Positions 1 to 56,355 of a stretch of DNA of 64,000 nt are shown here, piece after piece. Every line of letters starts with the position of its first letter. Within the stretch, counting starts at the first letter, position 1. The translations under genes were made by a program, and so were the position numbers. Under the pieces are notes generated by a model. The model was given only the letters and a program-made list of their open reading frames with translations, was not told where the DNA came from and ran no database searches. Source of the stretch: Anoplopoma fimbria. Taxonomy: Eukaryota; Chordata; Actinopteri; Perciformes; Anoplopomatidae. The DNA is taken from assembly GCF_027596085.1 (NCBI RefSeq), contig NC_072451.1:2422377-2486376 (forward strand), given 5' to 3'.

Positions 1-2483
1 TGAACACAGAGCAGAGAGAAGAAGCTGTAAATAGAGGTTGTAAAAATGTGAATAACTTAATATATTTAGCATGTATTGCCTCCAGAGAAAAATTATGAGA
101 AAAAAAAAAAGGCCTTGAAACTGCTTTGGGTTCATAAGGGAGGCTGTAGCGGACTCAGTCAGAAGACACTGGTATCAAATGAAACTTGACGACCTAATGG
201 AGCCATTTCTACCAGGCTACTATGTTGGGAAGCGATGGGTTGAGTCCCGCCCCTTCCAGCTGATCACCATGGGACTTTATTTTGGAAAATAAAATATGTA
301 CATTGGTCAACGGCGTGAGACAAATAATGAATTAATCCCATTTGAGCAAGTCAAGAAAGTCAGATTTTGTTGTTAAACCATTGACATAAAAGATAGTGAA
401 TATATTAGAGTGACGTCTCTCTCTGAAGCTACGATGCCTTTGTGTTTAGTGCACCAGGAGTTTCTAAAACCAACACAAGGTCTCACTTGTTCTTTCTCTT
501 CCCGGCTGATAAAAAACCGCTGCTACTTTTACTTAAATACAAGTTCTTAGTACTTCTTCCACCACTTGACATTTGTTTCCAGACTGAGGTCATTGGTAAC
601 TTCTTATGATGCGACTTTCAAAAGACACTAAACACACAAAAAAAAGTCATTTAAATCAGTTTGCTACTCATGTTCAAATTATCGATCGGTGATGAATTGA
701 TCGGTTAAAAACAAAACTCAGACAAACAACCTGTTTGAGAGAAAACATTTCTGCGTTTAGAACCGATGTGGTTTCACCTGAGCGCTGAGAAACCAGAACA
801 GGAGGAGACATCAATCAACACAGCAGCAAACAGCAGCTTTCCATCACGCTTTCACGTTCTGCACTCAAGAAGCATTGATCCAGATTGATCACAGTCATGT
901 CGAGTCAATGCAGCCAAATGATCAATGAAGCAAAACACCAACCGATGTGACGCCAGTTCAGCTACAGCCGAGCTTCACCACAGGAAGCTGAATCCTGAAT
1001 AATCTTCAGCTTTTCTGATCCTCCTGAGAAGATCTACTTTAATCTGTCTAGGATTTCCATTATCACAGAAAAAAAGAAATCCCTTCAGCTGTTAAAATCA
1101 GTCAAAATGAAGGATTTGTATTGCTGGAAATGTTTTGATAGCGACAACAAGATATCTGAGTTTCAGTATTGATACCAAACCCCACTCTTCTACAACGACG
1201 ACAGATATGAGATGAATCGGGAACATAAATTATTCCATTTTGTAGCTAAATAAATTGGAAAACTTATCAAAAAAAGTAAAAGATACAATATGGGACATCA
1301 TTTTTTGAAGAGTAAAGGAACTACACATCCCATAAACCATTGGGAATGATGATCGCCGCCTTTGGAAACTCCTCAAAAACGTTCAAACTAACCGATTTAT
1401 GATGAAAACTGATTTAGAAACTGCTTATCTCTCAACTAAAATGTTTTCAGAAACACATCTCGGTCAACTTTTTTCATAATATCATATAAAAAGGTTTTAG
1501 CCGTTTGGGTACGCTTAACATTTCCATGGTAACAGAGATCTCCACCCATCAGAGACTAGTGTAGTACTTCATCCATCATGGATAAAACATGAAGCAATCA
1601 TCTCAAAAATCTCAAAGCTTGTGGTAAATCTACCTCGGATGGTTAAGACATTATGGCTAATAATCAAAACCATCAATTCAGAATATGAATGAGGAAGAGT
1701 TGAGAAAGAGGATGACATTTGGTATTCAAAAAAAAGAAGCAGTTAACATGATGGGATGTTTGACTAAAAGTGGAATGGTAAAGCTCCGATGCTCTCATAA
1801 ACCTCCGTCACATCACAGTTACAGTGACCTCAGCAGCTCCAACCAACCAATCAGCACGGATAAAATGTTAATGAGCGTTGCCGCGGCTACCGTGAGGCCT
1901 CACCGGGCGAGAAGCAGCGGTGACCTTCTCCGGGTCCAGGTTAATGATTAGGAGAACTGAGTCTGTACAAATCCCAGGAGGAGGAATCTAACTCACAGAG
2001 AGGCTTTTTAATGAAAACACACTGAAATCACTGCAAAGACAAAAACAGAGACAGCAGCTGATGAGACCCGACAGAACCACAGAAGTGACTCATCAATTAG
2101 ACATTTAAATCGTTTTCTGATGCATAATATGTGAAGCCTGACGTCAATACAGTCATTACTGTTAAATACGCACAAGAATAAACAGCATCCGGCTGAAACA
2201 TCCTTTTTTAAATTAGAGGGTTATGAAACATACCAGAAAGAAAAATCCTGCATTCAAAGGATCAGCAGTATAATGTAAAACAATATAGTATTAAACGTGA
2301 AAGTACTTGTCGTGAAGAACGGCTGATGCATTCAAATGAAACTCATAAACACTTCAATTATGTCAAAAAATAATCATGAATTTCCAATAATTGTTTATAT
2401 ATATCTATAAAATTATAGAAAAGGTTTTATGTTTTCATATAACAAATAAGATATTTTACCTGTGAAATGTCTGAAATTACATA

Positions 2484-2648
2484 ATGTGTGAAATATTAAA
2501 ATAAACATTTAAATTGTGTTTTTATGCAACAAGCAACAATATCACTTGTAACTGTTTGAGCTCCAGATGTTTCTATAATATTCATTAACATTAAATCTAA
2601 CAAAATATAACAGAAGGTTCACTCTCAACATGAAATGAGAAACATGCA
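2484..2648 (+). repeat. Inverted-repeat pair, left copy
   Basis: About 165 bp is the reverse complement of 6813-6981, with roughly 90 percent identity judged by eye. Shared landmarks are GAAATATTAAAATAAACATT, CTCCAGATGTTTCTATAAT and AGAAGGTTCACTCTCAACAT. The family is unknown. Confidence 0.8.
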
Positions 2649-4388
2649 GAATGGAAACTGTTGACAATAAACACAAAAACAAGCCTTCTCTCTGCAGCAT
2701 CGCAGCGTTTCACGTCGATCAGAGAAGTCAAAGAGTCGAAAGTGAAACGCTTCATTAAACGAAGCATCAACTACGACACCAGTAATCATTAAAAGTTAAA
2801 ACGTCACTGTGACAAACTCGTCAACCAGAGCTTTAAGACGTAAAGGTTTGTTGTTTTGAAGATAAAGGTTAAACTGTTTGTTCGCGTTATAGTGAAGTTT
2901 TGGTTCTACAATTTACTCTACTTCCCATTTCTAATTTCTGATCCACTGTTTCCAATGAGGATGACATTTGCAAGATCCCAACTCTAAAGCTAAGTTTTTC
3001 TTTGCCAAATGTGGAAAAATAAATCACAGCAGCACATTTAAGAGGCTGAAACCAATTTTTGGGGGGTATTTTCACCTTTAAAAAAAGACAAATTTTGCTT
3101 CTTTCTTAGGAAATACAGAAGTTTTACTGATTCAGGCCTCTAAATATAATATAGATACGATCCGAGAGGAGAACTATTTACTATTATCTTTGTTTTCAAG
3201 CATGCAACCTGCAGGTAGAAGCGTCCAGGAGAATTGACGTCATATTAGAGATTGTTGGGGGTAAATTAATAAAGTTTACAGTCCGTTGTGTGCATCACTG
3301 AGGTCTCAACACATTTGAAAAGCTGATTTTTTAAATATATATATATATCGACAGAAACAGAAACTAGCCGGTGAACAAAGTAAAACACTTAGCAGCTAAA
3401 AAGACATATTTCAGGTGGTGGAGACCAAAAACAGAGCTAAAAGAGAGCGAATATTACATTCATCAGGTGACAAAAACACAAACACTTCTTCATGTTGCTG
3501 CTGGGTGAGTAAATAAGCAACTGCTAACAAGTTTATCTCATCAACTTACATAAAAAGTGATGAAATCGATGTTTTTGTAATTTCAGCTTCGCCCATGTGT
3601 TCAAACAAATCGGTGACTGGATGTTCGCAGTCTTCTTCTCTGCTTTTATTGACGTGTTGCTAAACTTGTTGGCACATTAACGCCACCAACTGTCCATCAG
3701 TGGAACAGCATAAAACCAACACAGTGGTTAAAAAACGTAATTGAGAATTAGCAAACTAAATATTTAATACGTTTAGATATATTTACATTTTAGGCATTTT
3801 ATTATTACTTCAAATAATACTTTTTTTGTATTTTCTCTCCTGTTGACCAGGTTTGTATCAAAAGACGAGAAATAAGAAATACATTTGGTCTAATATTTGT
3901 TTTATAATTAGGGAAATATTGCATTAGTTTGAGCTCTGACATCCTGTTTACATCATGCAGTACACAGGTCCAGTCCAAGAGATGGCGAAAACTTATAATA
4001 GGTATTTTTTGTATTTATGTTTTATGGACTATTGCAAATATACGACTATAAATGTCTTTTTAGCATTCAGTCAAGACAATATTTTCCATTTCGTTCATAG
4101 AAGACTGAGAAATGTGTATGAAAAAAGAAAATTGCAAAAATGTACAATAAACTGAGGCATCCTGTGGGTTGTTTTTTCAGGATTAGTAAAGTCATTTAAA
4201 CCATATACGTCAATAAAAGAACATGTAGATAAACCTTTTATGGGACGTAAAGTGTAAGCTAAGGATAAATGGAGGCTGAGCGCTGCAGCTCGATGCTCTC
4301 TGTCGTTTTGCTTTCCGTCTCCTCCACTGAGTCTGTCCTGTGGCTGCCATGCTCTCTGAATGCTGGTTATGTAATCGAAGGAGAGAGG

Positions 4389-4417
4389 ATGAGGAGGAAG
4401 AGGAGGAAGAGGAGGGT

Positions 4418-4488
<71 letters not shown>

Positions 4489-4520
4489 TCACAAAACCAG
4501 TTTCCTCCTCCTCCTCATCA
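4389..4520. repeat. GGA tract followed by (CA)33 and TCC tract
   Basis: A purine GGA/GAA tract (4389-4415) leads into an uninterrupted CA array at 4421-4486, then a TCC-rich tract near 4503-4520. It is a compound microsatellite. Confidence 0.95.
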
Positions 4521-4629
4521 CCATCTTCTACAATCATCTCTGCATCAGTCATCCTGCAGGCTGCACATCTCAAATCAGTGGGAAGATATTACATATCAGC
4601 TATTTATAGAAATGAGTATCTCCAGACTA

Positions 4630-4633
4630 CACA

Positions 4634-4695
<62 letters not shown>
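4630..4695. repeat. (CA)n microsatellite
   Basis: An AC array of about 60 bp with one early interruption (AAACAC) lies about 145 bp beyond the previous CA array. Confidence 0.95.
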
Positions 4696-4696
<1 letters not shown>

Positions 4697-5631
4697 TTAT
4701 ATTTCCGATCAATAGCTTCCTCCGTCAGGAGCACAGTGCTGGGAGTGAATATAAAGCTCATTTTTCATTGGTTTGCATTGATGTTATCACAGATTTTCTT
4801 TCTTGTTTACAAGCGAGTGAACACAGACCCAACACTGTCTGTTTTTACTTTAATATATATTTGATACTGTTATATACTCTATTCTGTTATTTATTGTATA
4901 TTGTATCATTTATTCATTTCTATGCATTTAGTTATTGCTTGTATTAATTATATCATCAATCAAAATGTTTCTATATTCATTATTATTATTTGTATTTCAT
5001 TATTTTTATGATTATTTCATACATATTTATTTTCTGTCTTTATTTACTTTTGTTATTACATTTGTTTACTTGAATCTTTATTGTAATCAAGTATTACATT
5101 TTGTATTATTTATTTATTTCAATCACATTTTGTTAAAGTCCACTTTAGTTTCTGAATTTTATTCAGAAATCTAGTAATTATATTGAATCTTATACATTTT
5201 CTTATCTCTCTTTCTATTTATGAATTACTTCAAATAATTTATTTAATATTTTTTAAATAAAACATAAACACTATTTATTTAGTATTTTTTTTCATAATTT
5301 GATTATTTCATTTGCATTTCAAAATAATGCTTGTGAAATATTAAAATAAACATGATTATTCTATTTGCATTTCAAAATAAGATTTCTAACAAAGAAAAAA
5401 AAAGAAAATACTTTTTTTTTTTGTATTTACATTTCTAATAGTTTATATATATTTATATATTTAAATTACTCTTACAATTAGTCCTAATTAACAGATGACA
5501 GCCTTCTTAATGAAACATGTCTATTCTCCTCCTCGGTGCGCAGCAGCTCCTCTTTTATTTCTATTATTCCAAATGGACTCTGGTTTATTTGCACTGGTTT
5601 ATTCCTCTGAAAACACACAAACACAGGGTCA

Positions 5632-5670
5632 CTGTGTTTCTGTGTTTCTGTGTTTCTGTGTTTCTGTGTT
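5632..5670. repeat. TGTGTTTC 8-bp tandem repeat
   Basis: About four to five perfect copies of the 8-mer end in a T run. Confidence 0.9.
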
Positions 5671-6048
5671 TTTTCTTTCCAGTCTGTAACAGCTGCGTTG
5701 ATACAATATTAACACAGATCAGAAACAGAATTATTCTCTGCAGAAACATGGCTGCAGGACTGGAGATGGTTTCAGATGCAGCTTAATTAATAAAATAATG
5801 ATCCTGTAATTCAACTCACCGATTCTCCTGTCTGCAGAAGCAGGGAAGCAGCTCAGGGAATGGAGGAGGAGGAGGAGGAGGAAGAGGAGGTGATGGCGGA
5901 GGAAGGAAAAAGCCAAAGGATGCATGTCTATTCTGGTTTTTATTATTTTTCTATGAGGTGTTAAAAGGCCATTTTTTATCCAGTGAGGTTTGGTTTGTCT
6001 TCCTTGCCCGCTCAGAGAGCCTCCTATGCGGCCGGAGGAGCAGAGGAT

Positions 6049-6090
6049 GGATGGAGGAGGAGGAGGAGGAGGAGGAGGAGGAGGAGGAGA
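6049..6090. repeat. (GGA)n microsatellite
   Basis: A near-perfect GGA tract of about 40 bp; a shorter GGA tract lies at 5860-5890. Both are purine-only on the plus strand. Confidence 0.95.
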
Positions 6091-6236
6091 GACTGGAGAG
6101 GGATGCAGGGCGTTTTCTGCTGCTGGAGAGAGATCGAGCTCTCTCACAAGCAGCAAGCTGGAGTCCAGACAGGGGCAGTAAAATGACATTTATGGTGGGA
6201 AATTTCAAAATAAAAGGGTTGATGACTGCTGTGACC

Positions 6237-6436
6237 TTTACATTACATTACATGACATTACATTACATTACATTACAGTACATTACAGTCATTTAACAGA
6301 CGCTTTTATCCAAAGAGACTTATAATAAGTGTATTCAACATAGGTGTTCAAGAGAACTACTAGTCACCAGAAGTCATAAGTGCATCTCCTTTCTTAAACA
6401 AGCATCTTAAAGCATAAACCAGAGCAAAAGTACAGA
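6237..6436 (+). mobile_element. Teleost interspersed repeat (ACATT-tailed), plus copy
   Basis: It begins with an ACATT pentamer run, then CAGTCATTTAACAGACGCTT and TTATCCAAAGAGACTTAT, then a body ending near CCAGAGCAAAAGTACAG. The same sequence occurs inverted at 24855-25096. The pentamer-plus-TTATCCAAAG module is very widespread in teleosts. I do not assign a family name. Confidence 0.8.
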
Positions 6437-6738
6437 AACAAACTAATACGAATACAATAAGTGCAACAAACTAATATGAATACAATAAGTGCAACAAACT
6501 AATATGAATACAATAAGTGCAACAAACTAATAGTACAAATATAAGTGCAATAAACTAATACGAATACAATAAGTGCAACAAACTAATATGAATACAATAA
6601 GTGCAATAAACTAATACGAATACAATAAGTGCAACAAACTAATATGAATACAATAAGTGCAACAAACTAATATGAATACAATAATGCAATAAAAATGAAA
6701 ACAATAAGTGCAACAAACTAATATGAATACAATAAGTG
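6437..6738 (+). repeat. 28-bp minisatellite, about 11 units
   Basis: The unit AACAAACTAATATGAATACA plus ATAAGTGC repeats with small variants (CGAATA/TGAATA, CAACA/CAATA). It directly continues the repeat at 6237-6436. The homologous element at 24855-25096 carries only one such unit. Confidence 0.92.
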
Positions 6739-6812
6739 TTAAGCTTTCAATGCTATGGAGAAATTAAATGAAAATGGCCAAAATGTAAAGAAATAAAAAA
6801 CTTGATTTGAGT

Positions 6813-6981
6813 GCATGTTTCTCATTTCATGTTGAGAGTGAACCTTCTGTTATTATATTTCTGTCAGATTTAATGTTAATGAATATTATAGACAGATTAT
6901 AGAAACATCTGGAGCTTAAACAGTTACAAGTTGTTTGTTGCATAAAAACACAATTTGAATGTTTATTTTAATATTTCACAA
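6813..6981 (-). repeat. Inverted-repeat pair, right copy
   Basis: This is the reverse-complement partner of 2484-2648. It carries a short extra segment (CTGTCTATAAT on the minus strand) and a missing CAATATCA compared with the left copy. A 20-bp fragment of the same sequence recurs near 5334-5354. Confidence 0.8.
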
Positions 6982-7510
6982 GGGAGATATTGAGTTGATT
7001 CAAGCAGCAACAGCAACCATCACAAAGTGAACATAATAATAAATAAATAAATACAAAACATAAATAAGTCATACATTAATGTTTTAAATATTTTTTATAT
7101 GTTCTGACTTTGTTTTTATATCTCATTTGTTTTCCCACAAAATGTTTATTTCTTGTGGGGTTTTTTTAAAAAACACAGTAATGTTACAGCTTAAATTAAA
7201 TACTTTTTTTAAAATTTATATTTCATTCAATTTATGTGATTCAGTATTTGAGTATTTGTGGTAATACACAGAAAATATATCATTTTTTATTATTAAATAA
7301 TGATTTTACACATTCATTTCAGAGACCAAATTTCCTTGAGCTCTGTTTATGATCAAACTTACCATTCCTTAAACATGCATGTGCAAACATTACTACATGG
7401 TGGGATGTACCAGTTTGTTTTTTTTCTTGCATCTGTACACACCAACCAGCCTTATAAACCTTTACTCTGAAAGGCCAACTCACTCCAGATCCGGATTTAT
7501 TCTATTTCAG

Positions 7511-7589
7511 ACACTTGACGGATTCTCCACTCTCACTCAGTGCTGCATTCAGGTGCTGTGGGAAAACACAGACTCAGAGTTGAAGGCAG
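7511..7589. other. Exon-like segment with splice signals on both strands
   Basis: On the plus strand, TTCTATTTCAG precedes 26 open codons (TLDGFSTLTQCCIQVLWENT then DSELKA) followed by G|GTGAAT. On the minus strand, TGTGTTTTCCCACAG precedes HLNAALSESGESVKCLK, TAG and an immediate AATAAA. Neither product is recognised; the two readings conflict and neither is confirmed. Confidence 0.2.
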
Positions 7590-8127
7590 GTGAATGAGTG
7601 ATGATGAAAAAAAAAATCAACTGTCTGACTTAAGGCTGCTAAAGTTTGGATTAAAATGCCCTCTAATGGTATTTAAATGTCTATCGACTGAATATGTATA
7701 TTAATTAATAATTCTGAATATTAAAGAAAAACAGGTCATTTGAGGAAATGGTGAAACTTTATTAAGACTTTTTGGTGTTTTTCTTGTTTAAAGTGTTGAC
7801 TCTCCAAGCAGCAGGTGAAAGATCTGATCCTTTATTGGCTTTATTTGTTAAATCCACCTTAAACATGAGGATCTTTAAAGTCCATAAACCTGTAGTGTTG
7901 CTTTACATTATAGTGTATGGCCTTTATATTTAAAGAAACACATCTACACAGGCGGTCTGCAGTTTTAGAGTCCAATTTCCTACTTTTTTACGACCAAAAT
8001 ATACAAAAATTGCATTCACAGCTTTTTTTTTAAAGAACTTTTAACCAACATGAGATAATTTCCTTTCACTGAAGGTGGCAACTTCCCGTTCTGCCGACTT
8101 AAAGCTAATGTGGAAGTATTTTAAAAC

Positions 8128-8310
8128 CTGCATTCTCTCTCCTGTCCACCAGGGGGCGACTCCTCTGGTTGTATAGAAGTCTATGAGAAAATGACTCTAC
8201 TTCTCTCTTGATTTATTCCCTCAGTAAACATTGTAAACATGAGTTTATGGTCTCAATCTCTAGTTTCAAGTCTTCTTCAATACAGCATGATGTTCATTTA
8301 GTAAATGATG
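8128..8310 (+). repeat. Interspersed repeat, copy A (183 bp)
   Basis: It starts TGCATTCTCTCTCCTGTCC and includes CACCAGGGGGCGACTCC. By eye it is identical base for base to 59899-60081. This unit resembles a repeat found throughout percomorph genomes. Copy A is truncated at its right end relative to copy B. Confidence 0.85.
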
Positions 8311-9839
8311 GTTCTATTAATCACATAAAAAACAGTCAGAGGCCTCGGTGCCGTACAGCTTCGTGCTGCGTTAGAACTCTTTATTTGCTTTAAAAGACAT
8401 TTAGGAGACACGGACACTGATGAAGCTCTTCTGAACGGGTTCTCTTTACACACACATGAATATTTCTGGGTCGTGTGAATCTTAAGGCACAAGATAAATT
8501 AAGAAGACGGAGGAAAAAAAAATGAAACCGCCTTTCTCAAATCTAATGGCTTACAGACAAACTGTTTCATTCCTACAAAATAAAATACAGGACCAGACAA
8601 AAGAGCTGAAAAACACAAATAAAAATCGTTAAAGACATTAAATGCAGAAGTACACAAGAATACAGTTTACATACATGTGTGTAAAATACTTTCTTGACGT
8701 GAACACAAACAAGGCAAAAAAAAGCATTTTGAAGGTCAAAGGTCACACCGGCTTCCTCTGCATTAAACACAAGAAGGCTGCTCTTTGGCTATGACATTTA
8801 TTAAACATTTTTATAAGCATTTATTGAACGTGTTTGATACCAATAACTATGTTTGCTATGTATTTGTCAATGATATAAATCCCTTCTGAGGTGCTGCAAA
8901 GTCTAAGCAGTGTTGAATATGATGAAAACATTAAAAGAAAAAGGTAAATGTTAGAATAAACAGCAACATGTTAACAAGTTAAGACTAACAGTTGATTCAT
9001 AAACAAAGTTTTAACAGCTCTAGATGGTCGCAGTGGAAATGATCGTATTTACCAAAAGTGCAATTATTTGGAAATGTTCAATTATACATTTATTTTCAAA
9101 TTTTTAAAGCCACAATTTGTAGATTTTTTTGTGTGATTAAACTATATATGTGATTAAACTATATATTTTTAATTATTATTATTATTTTTTTGTTTTTTTT
9201 GGTAGAAACCAAAGTGAAAACTGGTGCAATCTTTGTGATTCTTTCAGATATTTCATCCGTGTTTTTTGTTCAGGTGTGTAAACCGTTAATTGGTTAATTG
9301 GTAAAAACCTTCTAAAAAACAACTCACATGTTAAATTCAGTATATTAACATTCATTTCCACAGCACTTGTTCCTCTCTCTGTCACTAATACTGTCCTCAC
9401 TCACTGATTCCTTCCTGCTTTAATTCACATTAAAATATTACCAATAAAGGGAAAAGCTTAAAAAGGCTTTTAATGTGAAACATTGGCAGGAATTGTTGAA
9501 TTTTTCTGACGTTGCTTTACGTTGATTAAGTATGAGTGAGTATGACATGACTATTAATAATAATCATATACATTATCATTATTGTTATGGTTGTCACGGG
9601 TGTTTTCTTAATGTTACCACTAGAGGGCGCTAACGAGGATCATTATATAAACTCCTATAATAGCGGCTTTAGATAAACGAATAAAAAATATGGTTGATAA
9701 TTTATTGATTTCATTTTAAATACTGTTTGATATGATGAATTATGTTAAAAAGAATATTTCAACATTTTGGCAAATATATCTATTTTCTTTTTATTACAAA
9801 TAGTTGGATGAGTAGTTCGAGACCTCTTTGTCTATTAAA

Positions 9840-10110
9840 TATAAAGCCAGCGGCTCTAGATTAGCCTAGCTTAGCATAAAGACTGGAAACAAGGGGAAAC
9901 AGCTAGCGTGCAACCACCAGCAGCTCCCAAATGTATACTTTAGATTGTAATTCATACAAATTAAACATAAAACATATAAGGTATAAATCTGTGAGCTATA
10001 GATGCTGGTCGGTAGTTTTGTTACTTTAACACAGAGCCAGGCTAGCTGTTTCCCCCCGTTTCCAGTCTTTATGCTAAGCTAAGCTAACCGTCTCCTGGCT
10101 GTAGCCTCAT
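9840..10110. mobile_element. Palindromic MITE-like repeat
   Basis: Two arms of about 47 bp (9861-9907 and 10040-10087) are near-perfect reverse complements. They contain GCTTAGCATAAAGACTGG and its complement and are separated by about 130 bp. This arrangement is typical of short non-autonomous DNA elements that are common in percomorph fish. The family name is not certain. A related, more decayed copy lies at 15590-15816. Confidence 0.7.
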
Positions 10111-10867
10111 ATTTAACAGGGTGAGTTCTTCTCATCTAACTTTCAACCAAAATGTTAAACTATTCTTCTAAAAAAAGGTTACTCATATTATTTCAACAAT
10201 TTTGCATGTTTTAATTAAAAATATATTAAATTTCAGATAAGAAATTTAGGCAATTGTTAAATTGCAACTAAGAAAAAAATGGATCGCCAACTGAAAAAAA
10301 CAAACAAAAAAAGAAAACAGATGTGCAAATATTCAGTTTAAAAAACAAACAGGTAACACTTAACGCCGGCCTTATTTCAGCTTAACAACAGGTGTATTAA
10401 CCGATGGAAAAGAACTAAACAAACTAAAAACAATATTTGTTTCGTTAACTTGGTCATTACACATGTTATTACAGCGGAATAAAACCAGAGTGAAGCTGCG
10501 TTACAAAAAAAAAAAAAAAAAAACCCACGGTGGCGAAGAAATGAAACACTTCTCGTCTCTTTGGTTGCGACCGCCGCCCTGCTCTCTTTCAGAAACCTTA
10601 GTCCAGAATGTTTTTCATTTTTAAAAAAGAATTAACAAATCAAATATCATAAAATGACAAAACAATCATTTGGCCAAATAAGTGACTGCAGCTCTCTTCT
10701 CTTCTCTTTTAGCTCTGCATCATCGTTAATATTTACAAACTTGTACATCGTCGTTCTTTACTGAAACTCAACAGCAAAAAAAACTAAAAACAGATTGTCT
10801 TCCACTACAGCTGTTATAGTTCCTCCTATAAAAATGGAATATAATATTTCCACAGCAGTACATTATG

Positions 10868-10869
<2 letters not shown>

Positions 10870-10922
<53 letters not shown>
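10870..10922. repeat. (TA)n microsatellite, about 53 bp
   Basis: An uninterrupted TA run lies about 185 bp past the esyt2 stop codon, inside the presumed 3' UTR. In RNA it would be a self-complementary UA tract. Confidence 0.95.
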
Positions 10923-10925
<3 letters not shown>

Positions 10926-11105
10926 TTCTACACTCCCTTTAGTCTACCAGCCTTTCTCTTCTTAAAGGGGAGGTTTGCCTTGCGACTGATGTGATTAGAT
11001 GAATGTCAAAGCTGCTTTTCTGTTGTACACACAGACCTAAGTTGAAGAGATATGAAGATGATAGTGAAGATGAAGATGATGGTGATGAAGATATGTGTTT
11101 ACTGT

Positions 11106-55427
<44,322 letters not shown>

Positions 55428-55636
55428 TTCCCACCTGGAAAGAAATTCACAGACGTTTACAGCAAATGTTTGTGTCTTAGAAAGTTGCAGCATCTAACTG
55501 AAAGATCTCCACAGGTCAAAGGTCAAACCATTGTGCCACTGTCATGCTCTAGTTATACCCTGGGGACTATAACAACATTAAGCATGACAGAGAATCAACA
55601 AGCCAACTATTGAGCCTCGTGAATGCAACATTGAGA

Positions 55637-56355
55637 TTCTGTGTCTTAATGGTTTATTAGATTAAATCTAGAGTTAAAGTTTGAGTGGAAGAAGAAAATT
55701 GGAAACAAAGATCTTTCAGGCTCTCTTTGCTCCAAGATTGAATACTTTGAAAAAGATATGATAATTAACAAGCTTAAAACACTATAATATCATTTGTAAG
55801 GAAACAAGCCAAGTGATTTTATTATTATAATCTTAATTACAATGTATATAAATATTGGTATATCCAAAGAGGATACTACAGATAAATCAAGTAAATATAA
55901 AAAGTTGGTAACATCTAAATAACCAAACCACTCTCCACAATGGTTTATTACATTTAATCTAAGTTTGAGTGGAAAAATGTAAAGAAAATTGAACTTTCAG
56001 GCTCTCTTTGCTACTAGATATGATAATAAACAAGCTTAAAACACTATAATATAATTTATAAGGAAACAAGCCAAGTGATCACTGTAAATCTTAACAATAT
56101 TATTATTATAATGTATTATTGGTGACACATTATTCTGTGTCTTAATGGTTTATTACATTTAATCTAAGTTTGAGTGGAAAAATGTAAAGAAAAGTGTCTT
56201 TCAGGCTCTCTTTGCTACTAGATATGATAATAAACAAGCTTAAAACACTATAATATAATTTATAAGGAAACAAGCCAAGTGATCACTGTAAATCTTATTA
56301 ATATTATTATTATAATGTATATAAATATTGGTGACACATTGATTCTGTGTCTTAA
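55637..56355 (+). repeat. Triplicated ~205-bp tandem unit in intron 1
   Basis: Three units begin near 55637, 55936 and 56137. Each carries TTAATGGTTTATTA, TTTCAGGCTCTCTTTGCT, ACAAGCTTAAAACACTATAA and AAGGAAACAAGCCAAGTGAT. Copies 2 and 3 are nearly identical; copy 1 is more diverged and longer. The array lies between the 5' UTR exon and coding exon 1. Confidence 0.9.

Larger units (their letters stand above)
1..7739. other. Downstream intergenic region, no confident gene
   Basis: This AT-rich DNA has no coding exon I can assign. It contains two CA arrays, GGA tracts, an 8-bp TGTGTTTC repeat (5632-5670), a TE-like repeat with minisatellite (6237-6738) and an inverted-repeat pair. A GC-rich patch with a CCAAT box lies at 1840-1945 and an exon-like segment at 7511-7589. 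The longer open frames over 4100-4900 are translations of the CA arrays. Confidence 0.7.
7740..11105 (-). other. Presumed esyt2 3' UTR and 3' flank (end not determined)
   Basis: No coding exon is visible. Minus-strand AATAAA motifs occur at 9790-9795, 9701-9706, near 8791 and at 7757-7762; none can be chosen from sequence alone. The stretch holds a Pumilio-type UGUAAAUA at 10737-10730, a TA array, A-runs at 10503-10522 and 11924-11946 (the latter in the last intron), a palindromic repeat at 9840-10110 and a perfect copy of an interspersed repeat at 8128-8310. Confidence 0.45.

Noticed and set aside
1889..1955. Minus-strand exon-like segment (NLDPEKVTAASRP then GTGAGG)
   Set aside because: The upstream acceptor is weak and the peptide is not recognised; retained only as part of the CpG-rich patch finding.
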